Assembly (NCBI RefSeq): GCF_034440735.1
Contig: NZ_CP140098.1
Coordinates: 2,907,501-2,971,500 of the forward strand
Reading direction: 5' to 3'
DNA: 64,000 nt
Source: Deinococcus sp. AB2017081
Lineage (GTDB): Bacteria > Deinococcota > Deinococci > Deinococcales > Deinococcaceae
This document shows, piece by piece, positions 9,477 through 17,772 of this stretch. Position numbers and translations under genes: made by a program. Below the pieces are notes generated by a model. That model did no database searches and was not told where the DNA came from. It saw only the letters and a program-made list of their open reading frames with translations. How positions within the stretch are numbered: position 1 is the first letter of the stretch; each line of letters starts with the position of its first letter.

Positions 9477-11351
9477 GTGAAGTCCATCGGCTCCTACGTG
9501 GCCGCCCGGCACGTGCCGGCGGGCCCGGAACACGCCGCCATCCAGACGCTGCGGGCGACCGATCGCCTGACGGGTATGCCCGTGCTGCTGCACGTCCTGC
9601 CCCACACGCCCCGGCTGCCGGCGCTGCCGGAACACCCCCAGCTGCTGCCCATCGTCGATCATGGCGACGACGGTACCGGCGGCTACGTGGTCACGGAACT
9701 GCCGATGCAGGCCACGCCGGCCAGCGACGCGCTGCTCGCGGCGCGCGACGGCCTGGAGGCGCTGGCTGCGCTGCACATGCACGGGCTGACCCACGGGGGG
9801 ATCAGCGCCGCCCAGCTGTGGGAGGTGGACGGCCGGGTCGTCCTGGCCGGTGCCGGCCTGCCGTGGCAGGACGATCCCACGACCGGCGGAGACCTGCGTG
9901 ATCTGGCGCGTACCGTGGACAGCATCGGTGGGCTGCCGGCGGCCCTGTCGACCCTGCGCGAGGCTCCGGACAGCATGGACGCCCGGACGGCCCTGTCACT
10001 GCTGGATCGTCCCGCCGCCCCGATTTCGCCGCCCGCCGACCCCACGCCACACGCCAGCGACACGCCGGATCCGGCACCGCACGGGATGTCCACCGCGCCC
10101 CAGATCGTGGCCGCGCCGCTCCAGGCACCTCCGATCCCGCCTGCACCCGCCACCCCGACCCCGGAGACCCGCCACGACGGGAGCCCCATCGTGCTGGGCA
10201 GCGACGTGGCCGAGATCCAGGCCGCCGCGCCCACGCCGCCGGACGTCGATTCCCGTACCGATCCGGGCCAGAGCAGCCCACCGGCATCCCAGCGCACCTC
10301 CGGACGGGGCAGGAAGCGCAAGTCCTCCGCTCCCCCCGCATCCCCCGTGCCGGAGGCGGCCACCCCCCAGCCGGCACCTCCCGCCGTCGAGTCTGCACCG
10401 GAGGCCGTGCCGGACAGCCACATTGTCGGGGCCGTTCAGGCCGGGCCCAGTCCTGAGGCTCCTGCTCCGCCATCCGCGCCGGACAGCGCTCCCACCGGGT
10501 CGCCCGTGCCCGCATACTCGAACGCCCCGGCCGGCACCGTGGAGACCCCGCAGGAGCGGCGGCGGCGGCAGAACGAGGAGCGCCGGGCCCAGGCCATGCT
10601 GGACATGCAGGCGGCGGCAGCCCGCAAGGCCGAGCGCCTGCGGGCCGAGGCCGAGGCTGCGCCCCCCACCCGCATCCAGATCGGTTTCGCGGGCGGCGCA
10701 GCGGGCGGCACCGGGGACGGTTCCGCTGTGCTGGGCGAGGACGACCTCCCGGCATGGCCGGGGACGCCGACGGATCCCGAGCCCGCGCCCGACGCGTCAC
10801 CCCGGCCACGTCTCCAGATGCGGAACGTCGAGCGCCTCCCGGCGTCGCTGCGGCGGGCACCGGAACCTGAACCCGCACCGGAACTGCCCAGTGGTCGGCT
10901 CCCGGCGCGGCACGTGGCCGGCGCACCGATCCGGATCGGCTGGGATGAGGACGATTCCTGGCGGGTCGTGAAGACCGCTCCGGAGCCGCCTGCGTCCCGG
11001 CGAAGGGCACCACGCTGGCTGCTGCCCGTACTGGGCGCCGCGCTGCTGACCGTGCTGGCTGCCGGGGTGGTGAACCGGATCAGCCGGGCCCCGGCCGCGA
11101 CCGCCGTGTGCTGTGACGTGGCGTTCACGCTGCGCGGCGCGGCCGGCGCGACCGCCCGCGTGAGCGTGGTGTCGGCACCGCCGGACGCGAACCTCACGCC
11201 GGGCCAGGATCTGGGGCGCGTGCCGGGCCAGCTGCGGCTGCCGGAGCCGGGCACGTATCGCCTGCGGGTGGACGCAGACGGATACGCACCGGGCGAGCTG
11301 AGCGTGACGGCGCCGCGCACCCAGCCCGTCACGATCAATCTGGGGCCGTAG
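9477..11351 (+). CDS. Pseudokinase-like membrane protein with Pro-rich linker and PEGA-like domain
   Basis: The 624-residue product has three parts. Residues about 5-165 resemble a small Ser/Thr kinase fold, but the catalytic loop reads THGGIS (105-110) in place of HRD and the metal-binding DFG reads AGAG (124-127), so phosphotransfer is unlikely. Residues about 175-510 are a Pro/Ala-rich, probably disordered linker with a charged coiled stretch (QERRRRQNEERRAQ). A membrane helix (about 520-540) then leads to a C-terminal PEGA-like domain (about 555-624, YRLRVDADGYAPGELSV). The kinase-like part would be cytoplasmic and the PEGA part outside. A scaffold or sensor role in the envelope is inferred. 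The GTG start fits the TATACT box. Confidence 0.6.
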   Translation: MKSIGSYVAARHVPAGPEHAAIQTLRATDRLTGMPVLLHVLPHTPRLPALPEHPQLLPIVDHGDDGTGGYVVTELPMQATPASDALLAARDGLEALAALHMHGLTHGGISAAQLWEVDGRVVLAGAGLPWQDDPTTGGDLRDLARTVDSIGGLPAALSTLREAPDSMDARTALSLLDRPAAPISPPADPTPHASDTPDPAPHGMSTAPQIVAAPLQAPPIPPAPATPTPETRHDGSPIVLGSDVAEIQAAAPTPPDVDSRTDPGQSSPPASQRTSGRGRKRKSSAPPASPVPEAATPQPAPPAVESAPEAVPDSHIVGAVQAGPSPEAPAPPSAPDSAPTGSPVPAYSNAPAGTVETPQERRRRQNEERRAQAMLDMQAAAARKAERLRAEAEAAPPTRIQIGFAGGAAGGTGDGSAVLGEDDLPAWPGTPTDPEPAPDASPRPRLQMRNVERLPASLRRAPEPEPAPELPSGRLPARHVAGAPIRIGWDEDDSWRVVKTAPEPPASRRRAPRWLLPVLGAALLTVLAAGVVNRISRAPAATAVCCDVAFTLRGAAGATARVSVVSAPPDANLTPGQDLGRVPGQLRLPEPGTYRLRVDADGYAPGELSVTAPRTQPVTINLGP

Positions 11352-11423
11352 CCGGGCGGCGCGGCCACCCGTCTGCCCCGGCGGTCACGGGGAGACGGCC
11401 GGGCGTGACACAATCGCTGTCTG

Positions 11424-12941
11424 ATGAGCGTCGTCATTCTGGATTTCGGCAGTCAGTTCACGCGGCTGATCACGCGGCGGTTCCGCGAGCTCGGCGCGTA
11501 CTCGGTGATCCTGCCCGGCACCGCGCCCCTGGAGCGCATCCTGCAGGAACATCCCCAGGGCATCGTGCTGTCGGGTGGCCCCAGCAGCGTCTACGACGAC
11601 TCGGCCCCGAAGCCGGCGGCGGGCGTGCTGGAGCTGGACGTGCCGATCCTGGGCGTGTGCTACGGCATGCAGTACCTCGCGCAGCAGGCGGGCGGAGACG
11701 TGAAGCGGGCCGGCAAACGCGAATACGGCAAGGCCGACCTGACCCGCTACGGCGGGCAGCTGTTTGCCGGCATCCAGGGCGAATTCGTCGCGTGGATGAG
11801 CCACAGCGACTCGGTCACGGCGCTCCCACAGGGCTACGAGGTCGTGGCCGAGACCGAGGACACGCCCGTGACGGCCATCGAGAACGCGGGGACGCGCCGC
11901 TACGGCGTGCAGTTCCACCCGGAGGTCGTGCACACCCCCAAGGGCGGGCAGCTGCTGGCGAACTTCCTGGACATCTGCGGCGTGACCCGCGACTGGAACG
12001 CCGAACACATCATCGACGAGCTGATCGCAGACGTGCAGGCGCAGGTCGGCGACGGCAAGGTGCTGCTGGCGATCTCGGGCGGGGTGGACAGTTCCACCCT
12101 GGGCCTGCTGCTGGCCCGCGCCGTGGGCGAGCAGCTGACCGCCGTGTTCATCGACCACGGCCTGCTGCGCCTGGGCGAGCGCGAGCAGGTCGAGGCCGCC
12201 CTGAGGCCGCTGGGCGTGAACCTGATCACGGTGGATGCCCGCGCCGAGTTCATGGGGGCGCTCGACGGCGTGAGCGATCCGGAGCAGAAGCGCAAGATCA
12301 TCGGCCGCGAGTTCATCCGGGCCTTCGAGCGCGAGGCCAGGGGCCTGGGGCACTTCGACTTCCTGGCGCAGGGCACGCTGTATCCGGACGTGATCGAGTC
12401 CGCCGGCGGCGAGGGCGCAGCGAACATCAAGAGCCACCACAACGTGGGCGGCCTGCCCGACGACCTGAACTTCAAATTGGTGGAACCCTTCCGCACGCTG
12501 TTCAAGGACGAGGTGCGTGAGATCGCGCGGCTGCTGGGGCTCCCGGAGCACATCCGCATGCGCCACCCCTTCCCCGGCCCCGGCCTGGCGATCCGCTGCC
12601 TGGGCGCGATCACCGAGGAGAAGATGGACATCCTGCGGCGGGTCGACGACATCTTCATCTCGGGTCTGCGCGAATTCGGCCTGTACGACGGCTGCTCGCA
12701 GGCGCTGGCGATCCTCACGCCCATCCAGTCGGTGGGCGTCATGGGCGACGAGCGCACCTACAGCTACACGGCTGCGCTGAGGGCGGTGACCACCGACGAC
12801 TTCATGACCGCCGAGTGGGCCCGGCTGCCGTATGAGTTCCTGGCCACCATGAGCAACCGCATCGTGAACCAGGTGCACGAGATCAACCGGGTGGTGTACG
12901 ACATCACGGGCAAGCCGCCCGCGACCATCGAGTGGGAGTGA
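11424..12941 (+). CDS. guaA: GMP synthase (glutamine-hydrolysing)
   Basis: The 505-residue enzyme has all three GuaA parts. The N-terminal glutamine amidotransferase has Cys79 in GVCYGMQ and the His/Glu pair in VQFHPEV. The ATP pyrophosphatase has the PP-loop SGGVDSS near residue 218. The C-terminal dimerisation domain ends KPPATIEWE, the conserved GuaA terminus. It converts XMP to GMP in purine synthesis. The ATG at 11424 gives the standard N-terminus ([10 protein letters not shown]). A CACAAT box nine bases before the ATG may be the -10. The gene stands alone and ends at a bidirectional hairpin. Confidence 0.97.
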   Translation: MSVVILDFGSQFTRLITRRFRELGAYSVILPGTAPLERILQEHPQGIVLSGGPSSVYDDSAPKPAAGVLELDVPILGVCYGMQYLAQQAGGDVKRAGKREYGKADLTRYGGQLFAGIQGEFVAWMSHSDSVTALPQGYEVVAETEDTPVTAIENAGTRRYGVQFHPEVVHTPKGGQLLANFLDICGVTRDWNAEHIIDELIADVQAQVGDGKVLLAISGGVDSSTLGLLLARAVGEQLTAVFIDHGLLRLGEREQVEAALRPLGVNLITVDARAEFMGALDGVSDPEQKRKIIGREFIRAFEREARGLGHFDFLAQGTLYPDVIESAGGEGAANIKSHHNVGGLPDDLNFKLVEPFRTLFKDEVREIARLLGLPEHIRMRHPFPGPGLAIRCLGAITEEKMDILRRVDDIFISGLREFGLYDGCSQALAILTPIQSVGVMGDERTYSYTAALRAVTTDDFMTAEWARLPYEFLATMSNRIVNQVHEINRVVYDITGKPPATIEWE

Positions 12942-12955
12942 TCCGAACCCGGATG

Positions 12956-12988
12956 GGGTGATCCCGGCAGCGCTCCGTGGGATCACCC
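12956..12988. terminator. Bidirectional hairpin between guaA and a LuxR-type gene
   Basis: GGGTGATCCC (12956-12965) and GGGATCACCC (12979-12988) form a perfect 10-bp stem with a 13-base loop between two convergent genes. No long T-run follows on either strand. Confidence 0.65.
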
Positions 12989-12990
12989 GG

Positions 12991-13311
12991 TCATGGCCAT
13001 CCGGCAGCGCTCCGCTGGAAGTACAGCACGGTCGCGTAGACGCGGGCGTTCACCTTCCGGTCCAGCGTGTCGATGCCCAGCGCCCCGTACAGCGCGCCCA
13101 CAGCATTGTCGATCCACCGGGGGGTCAGGCCCAGGTGATCGGCGATGGCTGCATTGCTGTACCCGCTGGCAAGCAGGGCCCAGATGTCCAGTTGCCGGGG
13201 CGTCAGGTGGCACCGGGACGGCGCACCGAGGTCGAGGTGGCATCGTGGGCCGTCGACGCTGGAGACGTCAGCACTCGGCACGTGGCGACTCGGCAGGGAC
13301 AGGGTGGACAT
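12991..13311 (-). CDS. Single-domain LuxR/GerE-type DNA-binding protein
   Basis: The 106-residue protein is mostly one GerE/LuxR helix-turn-helix, about residues 40-100: LTPRQLDIWALLASGYSNAA followed by 'IADHLGLTPRWIDNAVGALY'. There is no receiver or sensor domain, and the first 35 residues look unstructured. GGAGGAG five bases before the ATG marks the start. It is divergent from the GAF-HD-GYP gene and the two start regions share 136 bp, so it may control that gene, but no direct evidence is seen. Confidence 0.75.
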   Translation of the reverse strand: MSTLSLPSRHVPSADVSSVDGPRCHLDLGAPSRCHLTPRQLDIWALLASGYSNAAIADHLGLTPRWIDNAVGALYGALGIDTLDRKVNARVYATVLYFQRSAAGWP

Positions 13312-13435
13312 AGGCGCTCCTCCGGACGCCACGGCACCGCGCAGCGCCCCACGAGCATGCCCGCCGGGGCGTGAGCGGAGCGTAAGTACCCTGCCCAGCA
13401 GGGGTAATCCGGCGGGCCGCAGAGCCCGGGCGGCG

Positions 13436-13441
13436 TACAGT
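13436..13441 (+). promoter_or_regulatory. -10 box for leaderless small ORF
   Basis: TACAGT ends six bases before an ATG at 13448, the spacing seen at many leaderless starts in this window. It would drive the small ORF and the HD-GYP gene that overlaps it. Confidence 0.5.
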
Positions 13442-13447
13442 GAGTCC

Positions 13448-13507
13448 ATGCGGCCTCGTCCCACCCTGAGCGTCAGTCAACGCCTGCCGGGCGGGGCGGG
13501 GACATGA
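13448..13507 (+). CDS. Small upstream ORF overlapping the HD-GYP gene
   Basis: A 19-codon frame (MRPRPTLSVSQRLPGGAGT) begins six bases after a TACAGT box and ends with a TGA that shares four bases (ATGA) with the start of the GAF-GAF-HD-GYP gene. The layout suggests translational coupling: ribosomes that finish the small ORF restart at the ATG. There is no matching ribosome binding site for the large gene. Whether the peptide has its own function is unknown. It has no signal peptide or membrane segment. Confidence 0.45.
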   Translation: MRPRPTLSVSQRLPGGAGT

Positions 13508-15117
13508 TGCCGGATCACGCCTTCACGCCGGACAGCTGGGATCACCTGTCGCCCAAACCGCCCCTGGACATCGCCACGGTGGTCCTCCTGGCGCAGTCGG
13601 CCGAGGACGTGTTCGCCCGCTGCGTGACGCTGGCCCTGCAGACGACCCGGGCGACCACCGCCACGCTGGCCCTGCTGCGGCCGGAACAGGACGTACTGGA
13701 GGTCATCGCGGCGGCCGGACGACGGTCGGCCGAGGCCCGGGGCCGCCAGCTGCGGCGGGGCGAGGCCCTGGGCTGGCGCGTGATCGAGACCGGCACGGCA
13801 CAGCTGCTGAACCGTGCCCAGCTCCTGCCGGACGCCCACTTCCTGGCGGGGCGTCCGGTGCCCGCCACCTACCTGGGCGTGCCCCTGCTCGATCCGGACG
13901 GCCACGTGCTGGGCGTGCTGTCGGCCGACACCACCGAGAGTGACGAGCACCTCGGCGAGGCCGACGCCCGGGCCCTGATGCTGCTCGGTCAGGCCGCCGG
14001 TGTGGCGTACAGCCGCTGGCGGGCGCTGGAACGCGCGCAGCGCACCGCCCGGCAGTTCGAACTGCTCGCCCAGCTGTCCGCCCGCTTCGAGCGCCTGACC
14101 CACCCCGAGGACATCGCCCGCGAGGCCCTCACGACCCTGCTGTCGCTGAGCGGCTTCACCGTGGGGGCGGTCGTGAATGTGGACGCCCAGGGTCTGGTGC
14201 AGCTGAGCGTGCTGGAGGGCGATCCGGAGTCGCGCCGCCAGGTGGCGGACGTGCTCGGTATCCCCCACACGCCTCGTGGCGTGATCGGTGAGGTGCTCGC
14301 CACGAACCGCAGCGTGGCGGTCAAGGACTACCTGATGTCCCCCTACGCCGTGCCCGGCGTATCGCGCATGCGCTCTGCGGTGGCCGCGCCGCTGCGCTCC
14401 GGCGGGCAGCCGGTCGGCGTGATCGGTCTGATGCATCTCGACGAACACGTGGCGATCGAGCCGGAGATCCTGACGCTGCTGGACGTGGTCGCGGCCCGGA
14501 TCGACCACGCGCTGGAACGTGCCGCCGCCCTGGACCACCTGCAGCAGACCCGGGAGGCCGCCGTGCGCGCCATGGGCCGGGTGATCGAGGGCCGGGACGG
14601 GGAGACCTTCGGGCACACGGACCGCGTGACGACCCTGGCCGGACAGCTGGGACAGGCGCTGGCCCTCGCCCCGGAGCAGCTGCAGCACCTGCGCTGGGGC
14701 GCGTACCTGCACGACATCGGCAAGGTGACGGTGCCCGACGCCCTGCTCCTGAAGGCCGGTCCGCTGACCCCGGATGAGCGCACGGTCATGCAGGCGCACG
14801 TGATCATGGGTGACCACATGCTGCGCGACGAGATCTTCGTGCCGCGCGAGGTCCGCGCCGTCGTGCGCTCGCACCACGAACGCTGGGACGGCACGGGCTA
14901 CCCCGACGGTCTGGCTGGCGAGGACATCCCCCTCCTGGCCCGGATCTTCAGCGTGGTGGACGTGTACGACGCGCTGGTGAGCGAGCGACCCTACAAGCGG
15001 GCATGGCTGCCGGGTGACGCCCTGGCCGAGATCCGGCGCAGCGCCGGCACGCAGTTCGACCCGGACATCGCCGGGGTGTTCTGTGACGACCTGCTCGCAC
15101 ACGGCCAGACCTCCTGA
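13504..15117 (+). CDS. GAF-GAF-HD-GYP domain protein, probable cyclic-di-GMP phosphodiesterase
   Basis: The 537-residue product has two GAF domains (about residues 15-175 and 190-345), a short coiled segment and an HD-GYP domain (about 355-537). The catalytic motifs are present: LHDIGK near 403-408 and HHERWDGTGYPDGL near 458-471, followed by DVYDALVSERPY. HD-GYP enzymes hydrolyse cyclic-di-GMP through a metal centre. The GAF domains probably sense a small ligand or redox state. No membrane helix is seen, so it should be cytoplasmic. It starts inside a small upstream ORF. Confidence 0.88.
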   Translation: MMPDHAFTPDSWDHLSPKPPLDIATVVLLAQSAEDVFARCVTLALQTTRATTATLALLRPEQDVLEVIAAAGRRSAEARGRQLRRGEALGWRVIETGTAQLLNRAQLLPDAHFLAGRPVPATYLGVPLLDPDGHVLGVLSADTTESDEHLGEADARALMLLGQAAGVAYSRWRALERAQRTARQFELLAQLSARFERLTHPEDIAREALTTLLSLSGFTVGAVVNVDAQGLVQLSVLEGDPESRRQVADVLGIPHTPRGVIGEVLATNRSVAVKDYLMSPYAVPGVSRMRSAVAAPLRSGGQPVGVIGLMHLDEHVAIEPEILTLLDVVAARIDHALERAAALDHLQQTREAAVRAMGRVIEGRDGETFGHTDRVTTLAGQLGQALALAPEQLQHLRWGAYLHDIGKVTVPDALLLKAGPLTPDERTVMQAHVIMGDHMLRDEIFVPREVRAVVRSHHERWDGTGYPDGLAGEDIPLLARIFSVVDVYDALVSERPYKRAWLPGDALAEIRRSAGTQFDPDIAGVFCDDLLAHGQTS

Positions 15118-15327
15118 CCAGCCCGCTCCCACTGGACGGGGTGACGTGGTCGAGGCGGCGGGTACTCGGGCTGCCGCTCACGGCCGGCACCGCCCACGCG
15201 GGCCCGCCACGTGAACCCGGCGTCAATGTCCTGCGTCGCCACCGCCTGGAACCGGAGGGGCGCCTGACCCAGCGGCGGCTCGTCCCGTGACGGCTGCTGG
15301 ACACGCTTCCTCCTGAGCAGCCTCACA

Positions 15328-15354
15328 AGAAGGAACCCCCGTCCAGGACGGGGG
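15328..15354 (-). terminator. Terminator of the tRNA-Thr gene
   Basis: On the minus strand an eight-pair stem, CCCCCGTC/GACGGGGG with a three-base loop, begins 12 bases after the CCA end of the tRNA and is followed by TTCCTTCTT. Confidence 0.75.
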
Positions 15355-15365
15355 CACTTGTGTTC

Positions 15366-15440
15366 TGGAGCCAGGGGTCGGACTTGAACCGACGACCTGC
15401 TGATTACGAATCAGCTGCTCTACCACTGAGCTACACTGGC
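15366..15440 (-). tRNA. tRNA-Thr (anticodon CGT)
   Basis: The 75-base gene folds as a standard cloverleaf and encodes its own CCA. The D stem is GCTC/GAGC, the anticodon stem GCTGA/TCAGC encloses TTCGTAA (anticodon CGT, reading ACG), and the T arm is GTCGG-TTCAAGT-CCGAC. The acceptor stem GCCAGTG/CCCTGGC has one mismatch, T6 opposite C67. The 240 bp between this gene and the upstream HD-GYP gene hold only its terminator. Confidence 0.93.
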
Positions 15441-15537
15441 GCGGACCACACTTCCGACGGAAGCTCAGAGAGTATAGGAACGCAGGCGGGGGGTGTCAAG
15501 CGGGAGGACACGTCTGCCCAGGCCCTATCCTGGCCGC

Positions 15538-16257
15538 ATGAACGCGGGCTTCGAGACGGTACATGGTGACGTTCAGCCGCTGGACTGGTTGTGTCTGGCT
15601 CCCCACCCCGACGACGCCGAGATCGGCGCGGGCGGCACCCTGATCCGGGTGGCGCAGGCCGGGAAGAAGGTGGGCATCCTGGAGCTGTCGCGCGGCGAGA
15701 AGGGCACGCAGGGCACGCCGGACGTGCGGGGCCAGGAATGTGCGCGGGCGGCGCAGCTCATGGGCCTCGCGTGGCGCGGGCAGCTGGGACTGGTCGACGG
15801 CGAGATCGTGGACACGGCCAAGGCCGCACACCGGCTGGCCGCCGTGCTGCGTGCGCTGCGGCCGAAGGTGCTGGTCGTGCCGCACTTCAACGACCGCCAC
15901 CCGGATCACTTCGGCGCCTATCACCTGAGCAAGCGGGCGGTGCACCTCGCGCAGCTCCAGAAGGCGTACGTGGGCGGCGAGCCGCACCGGGTCTCGCGCG
16001 TGCTGCTGTACCAGGGCAACGCCGACATCACCCCGACCCTGCTGGTGGATGTCGAGGCCGTGCAGGAGGTCTGGGCCGCCGCGATCCTGGCGCACGAGAG
16101 CCAGTTCGCAGGCGCGGCGATCTCGGAGACGGTCACGCCGGAGATCGTCGAGCGCCGCCGTGCCCGCCAGAGCTACTGGGGCACCCTGGGCCGCGTGCGC
16201 TACGCGGAGGCCTTCGAGGTCGAGACCGCGATGGTCGTCGATCCGCTGGCGCTGTAG
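15538..16257 (+). CDS. bshB1: Bacillithiol biosynthesis deacetylase BshB1
   Basis: The 239-residue protein has the PIG-L/LmbE fold motifs: APHPDDAEIG at residues 21-30 (Zn ligands His and Asp) and RHPDHFGAYHL near residue 120. It also has the BshB1-type ELSRGEKGTQGT and a C-terminal YAEAFEV. It removes acetate from GlcNAc-malate in the second step of bacillithiol synthesis, the main low-molecular-weight thiol of Deinococcus. The start is placed at 15538 because a TATCCT box (15526-15531) lies six bases before it; a start 45 bases upstream would precede that box. Confidence 0.9.
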   Translation: MNAGFETVHGDVQPLDWLCLAPHPDDAEIGAGGTLIRVAQAGKKVGILELSRGEKGTQGTPDVRGQECARAAQLMGLAWRGQLGLVDGEIVDTAKAAHRLAAVLRALRPKVLVVPHFNDRHPDHFGAYHLSKRAVHLAQLQKAYVGGEPHRVSRVLLYQGNADITPTLLVDVEAVQEVWAAAILAHESQFAGAAISETVTPEIVERRRARQSYWGTLGRVRYAEAFEVETAMVVDPLAL

Positions 16258-16261
16258 CGAC

Positions 16262-17206
16262 TCAGCGCGGCGCGGGCATCAGGCGGTCTTCGAGTTCGTC
16301 GGCCAGATCCAGGCCGTACTTGTACGCGGCCTGCCCGCCGACCTGAGTGCTGCCGTACTTGTCGCGGTACGTGCTGGTGCGCCGGTCGAAACCCATGGCC
16401 TCGGCGCTGGCATTGGTCTGGGGCATGACCGTCTTCAGGATCGGCGGCACCGCTTCGCCCGTGTTCGCGAAGGCCCGTTCCAGGTCACCGGGCAGACGTT
16501 CCAGGCCCTGCCGATGTTGCGTGCTGCTCGACTGGTACTTGGTGATGACCACGCCCAGGCAGCGGATCTTCAGGTCGCGTGCCCGGCGGATCTCGCCGAT
16601 GCGTCCGGCGATCTGCGGGATGCCGTAGGTGCTGAGCCGGTCGGGAATCGTGGGGATCACGTAGTGGTCGCTCACCTCCAGCCCGTTCTGCGTGATGAAG
16701 CCCAGATTCGGCGGGCAGTCGAGCAGCACGTAGTCGTAGGCCGTAAAGCGCGGCGCAATGAACTTGCGGACGACCTCCATGGGATTCACGGCGTAGAACG
16801 ACCGGGCGGCGATGTCCTGCATCCGGTCTTGCACGTCGATCAGGCGGATCGAGCTGGGCAGCACGTCCACCCGGCCATAGCGGGAGTCCTCGGGGAGCTG
16901 GTCGATCACGGTCTCGGGCACCCGGTTCAGGTTGCTGGCCCCACGGATGATGGCGCGGTTCACCTCGAAGCCCTGCGTGCCGTTCACCTGATCCAGAAAG
17001 AGGTGCGCCAGGGTCTGCCCGGCCTCGTCGGCCTGGGCCCAGCGCTCCTCGCCGATCAGGGCCAGGGTCGCGTTGGTCTGCGGGTCGAGGTCGATGACCA
17101 GCACGCGCTTCTGCTTCATGAAGGCCAGCGTGTCGGCCAGCTGCACGGCGGTCGTGGTCTTGGCGACGCCGCCCTTGAGGTTGATGAAACTGATGACCTC
17201 CGGCAC
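16262..17206 (-). CDS. ParA family ATPase (orphan)
   Basis: The 314-residue protein has the deviant Walker A KGGVAKTTT at residues 11-19, followed by 'VLVIDLDPQTNATLAL' and 'YDYVLLDCPPNLGF', typical of ParA/Soj ATPases. There is no N-terminal DNA-binding domain and no parB beside it, so it is an orphan that may position a protein complex or help plasmid or chromosome partition. It starts at GTG 17206, two bases after the stop of the peroxiredoxin gene, so the two are co-transcribed. Its 3' end converges on bshB1 with four bases between. Confidence 0.85.
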   Translation of the reverse strand: MPEVISFINLKGGVAKTTTAVQLADTLAFMKQKRVLVIDLDPQTNATLALIGEERWAQADEAGQTLAHLFLDQVNGTQGFEVNRAIIRGASNLNRVPETVIDQLPEDSRYGRVDVLPSSIRLIDVQDRMQDIAARSFYAVNPMEVVRKFIAPRFTAYDYVLLDCPPNLGFITQNGLEVSDHYVIPTIPDRLSTYGIPQIAGRIGEIRRARDLKIRCLGVVITKYQSSSTQHRQGLERLPGDLERAFANTGEAVPPILKTVMPQTNASAEAMGFDRRTSTYRDKYGSTQVGGQAAYKYGLDLADELEDRLMPAPR

Positions 17207-17208
17207 GC

Positions 17209-17679
17209 CTACAGTTCGCGGAGCTTCGCGAGCACCGCTTCGGGGCGCACCGTGTACGCGCCTGTCGTCTCCTCAACGTGCTGGTAGCGCACGACGCCGC
17301 TGCGGTCGATCACGAAGATCGCCCGGCCACTGATGCCGCGCTCGTCGATGGCGACGCCGTACTGCCGGGCCACATCCAGCTTCATGTCGGCCAGCAGGGG
17401 CACCTCGATGCCGTACTCGGCGGCCCAGGCCTTGTGGGCATGCACCGAGTCGCGGTTCACGCCCAGCACGACCGCGCCGGCATCGGCGAAGTCGTCCTGG
17501 CGGCCGGAATACTCGGGCAGCTGCATGCTGCACACCGGGCTGAAATCCAGCGGATAGAACACCAGCACCACGTGCTGATGCCCCCGGTACGAGCTGAGCG
17601 TGATGTTCTGCCCGGTCGACGCGGGCAGCGTGAAGTCGGGCGCAGGCTGGCCGACAAGGGTGGCGGGCGCAGTGGTCAT
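17209..17679 (-). CDS. Peroxiredoxin, 1-Cys (AhpE-like)
   Basis: The 156-residue thioredoxin-fold enzyme has the peroxidatic Cys50 in FYPLDFSPVC. It is the only cysteine in the protein, so there is no resolving Cys. This resembles mycobacterial AhpE, which is recycled by mycothiol and mycoredoxin. Because bshB1 lies nearby, recycling by bacillithiol and a bacilliredoxin is a reasonable inference. It should reduce peroxides in the cytoplasm. TACACT at 17686-17691 ends six bases before the ATG on the minus strand, so the operon with parA is probably leaderless. Confidence 0.83.
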   Translation of the reverse strand: MTTAPATLVGQPAPDFTLPASTGQNITLSSYRGHQHVVLVFYPLDFSPVCSMQLPEYSGRQDDFADAGAVVLGVNRDSVHAHKAWAAEYGIEVPLLADMKLDVARQYGVAIDERGISGRAIFVIDRSGVVRYQHVEETTGAYTVRPEAVLAKLREL

Positions 17680-17772
17680 GCGCGAAGTGTAGCGGGCACG
17701 GGCCTGACGAGATGGTGAGGATGGGGCACGATGCCCGATACCTCGCCCATGACGCGATCAGACCACTTGACC

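Noticed and set aside
11352..11423. Possible riboswitch before guaA
   Set aside because: The gap is only 72 bp and GC-rich, and no guanine-riboswitch core pattern is present.
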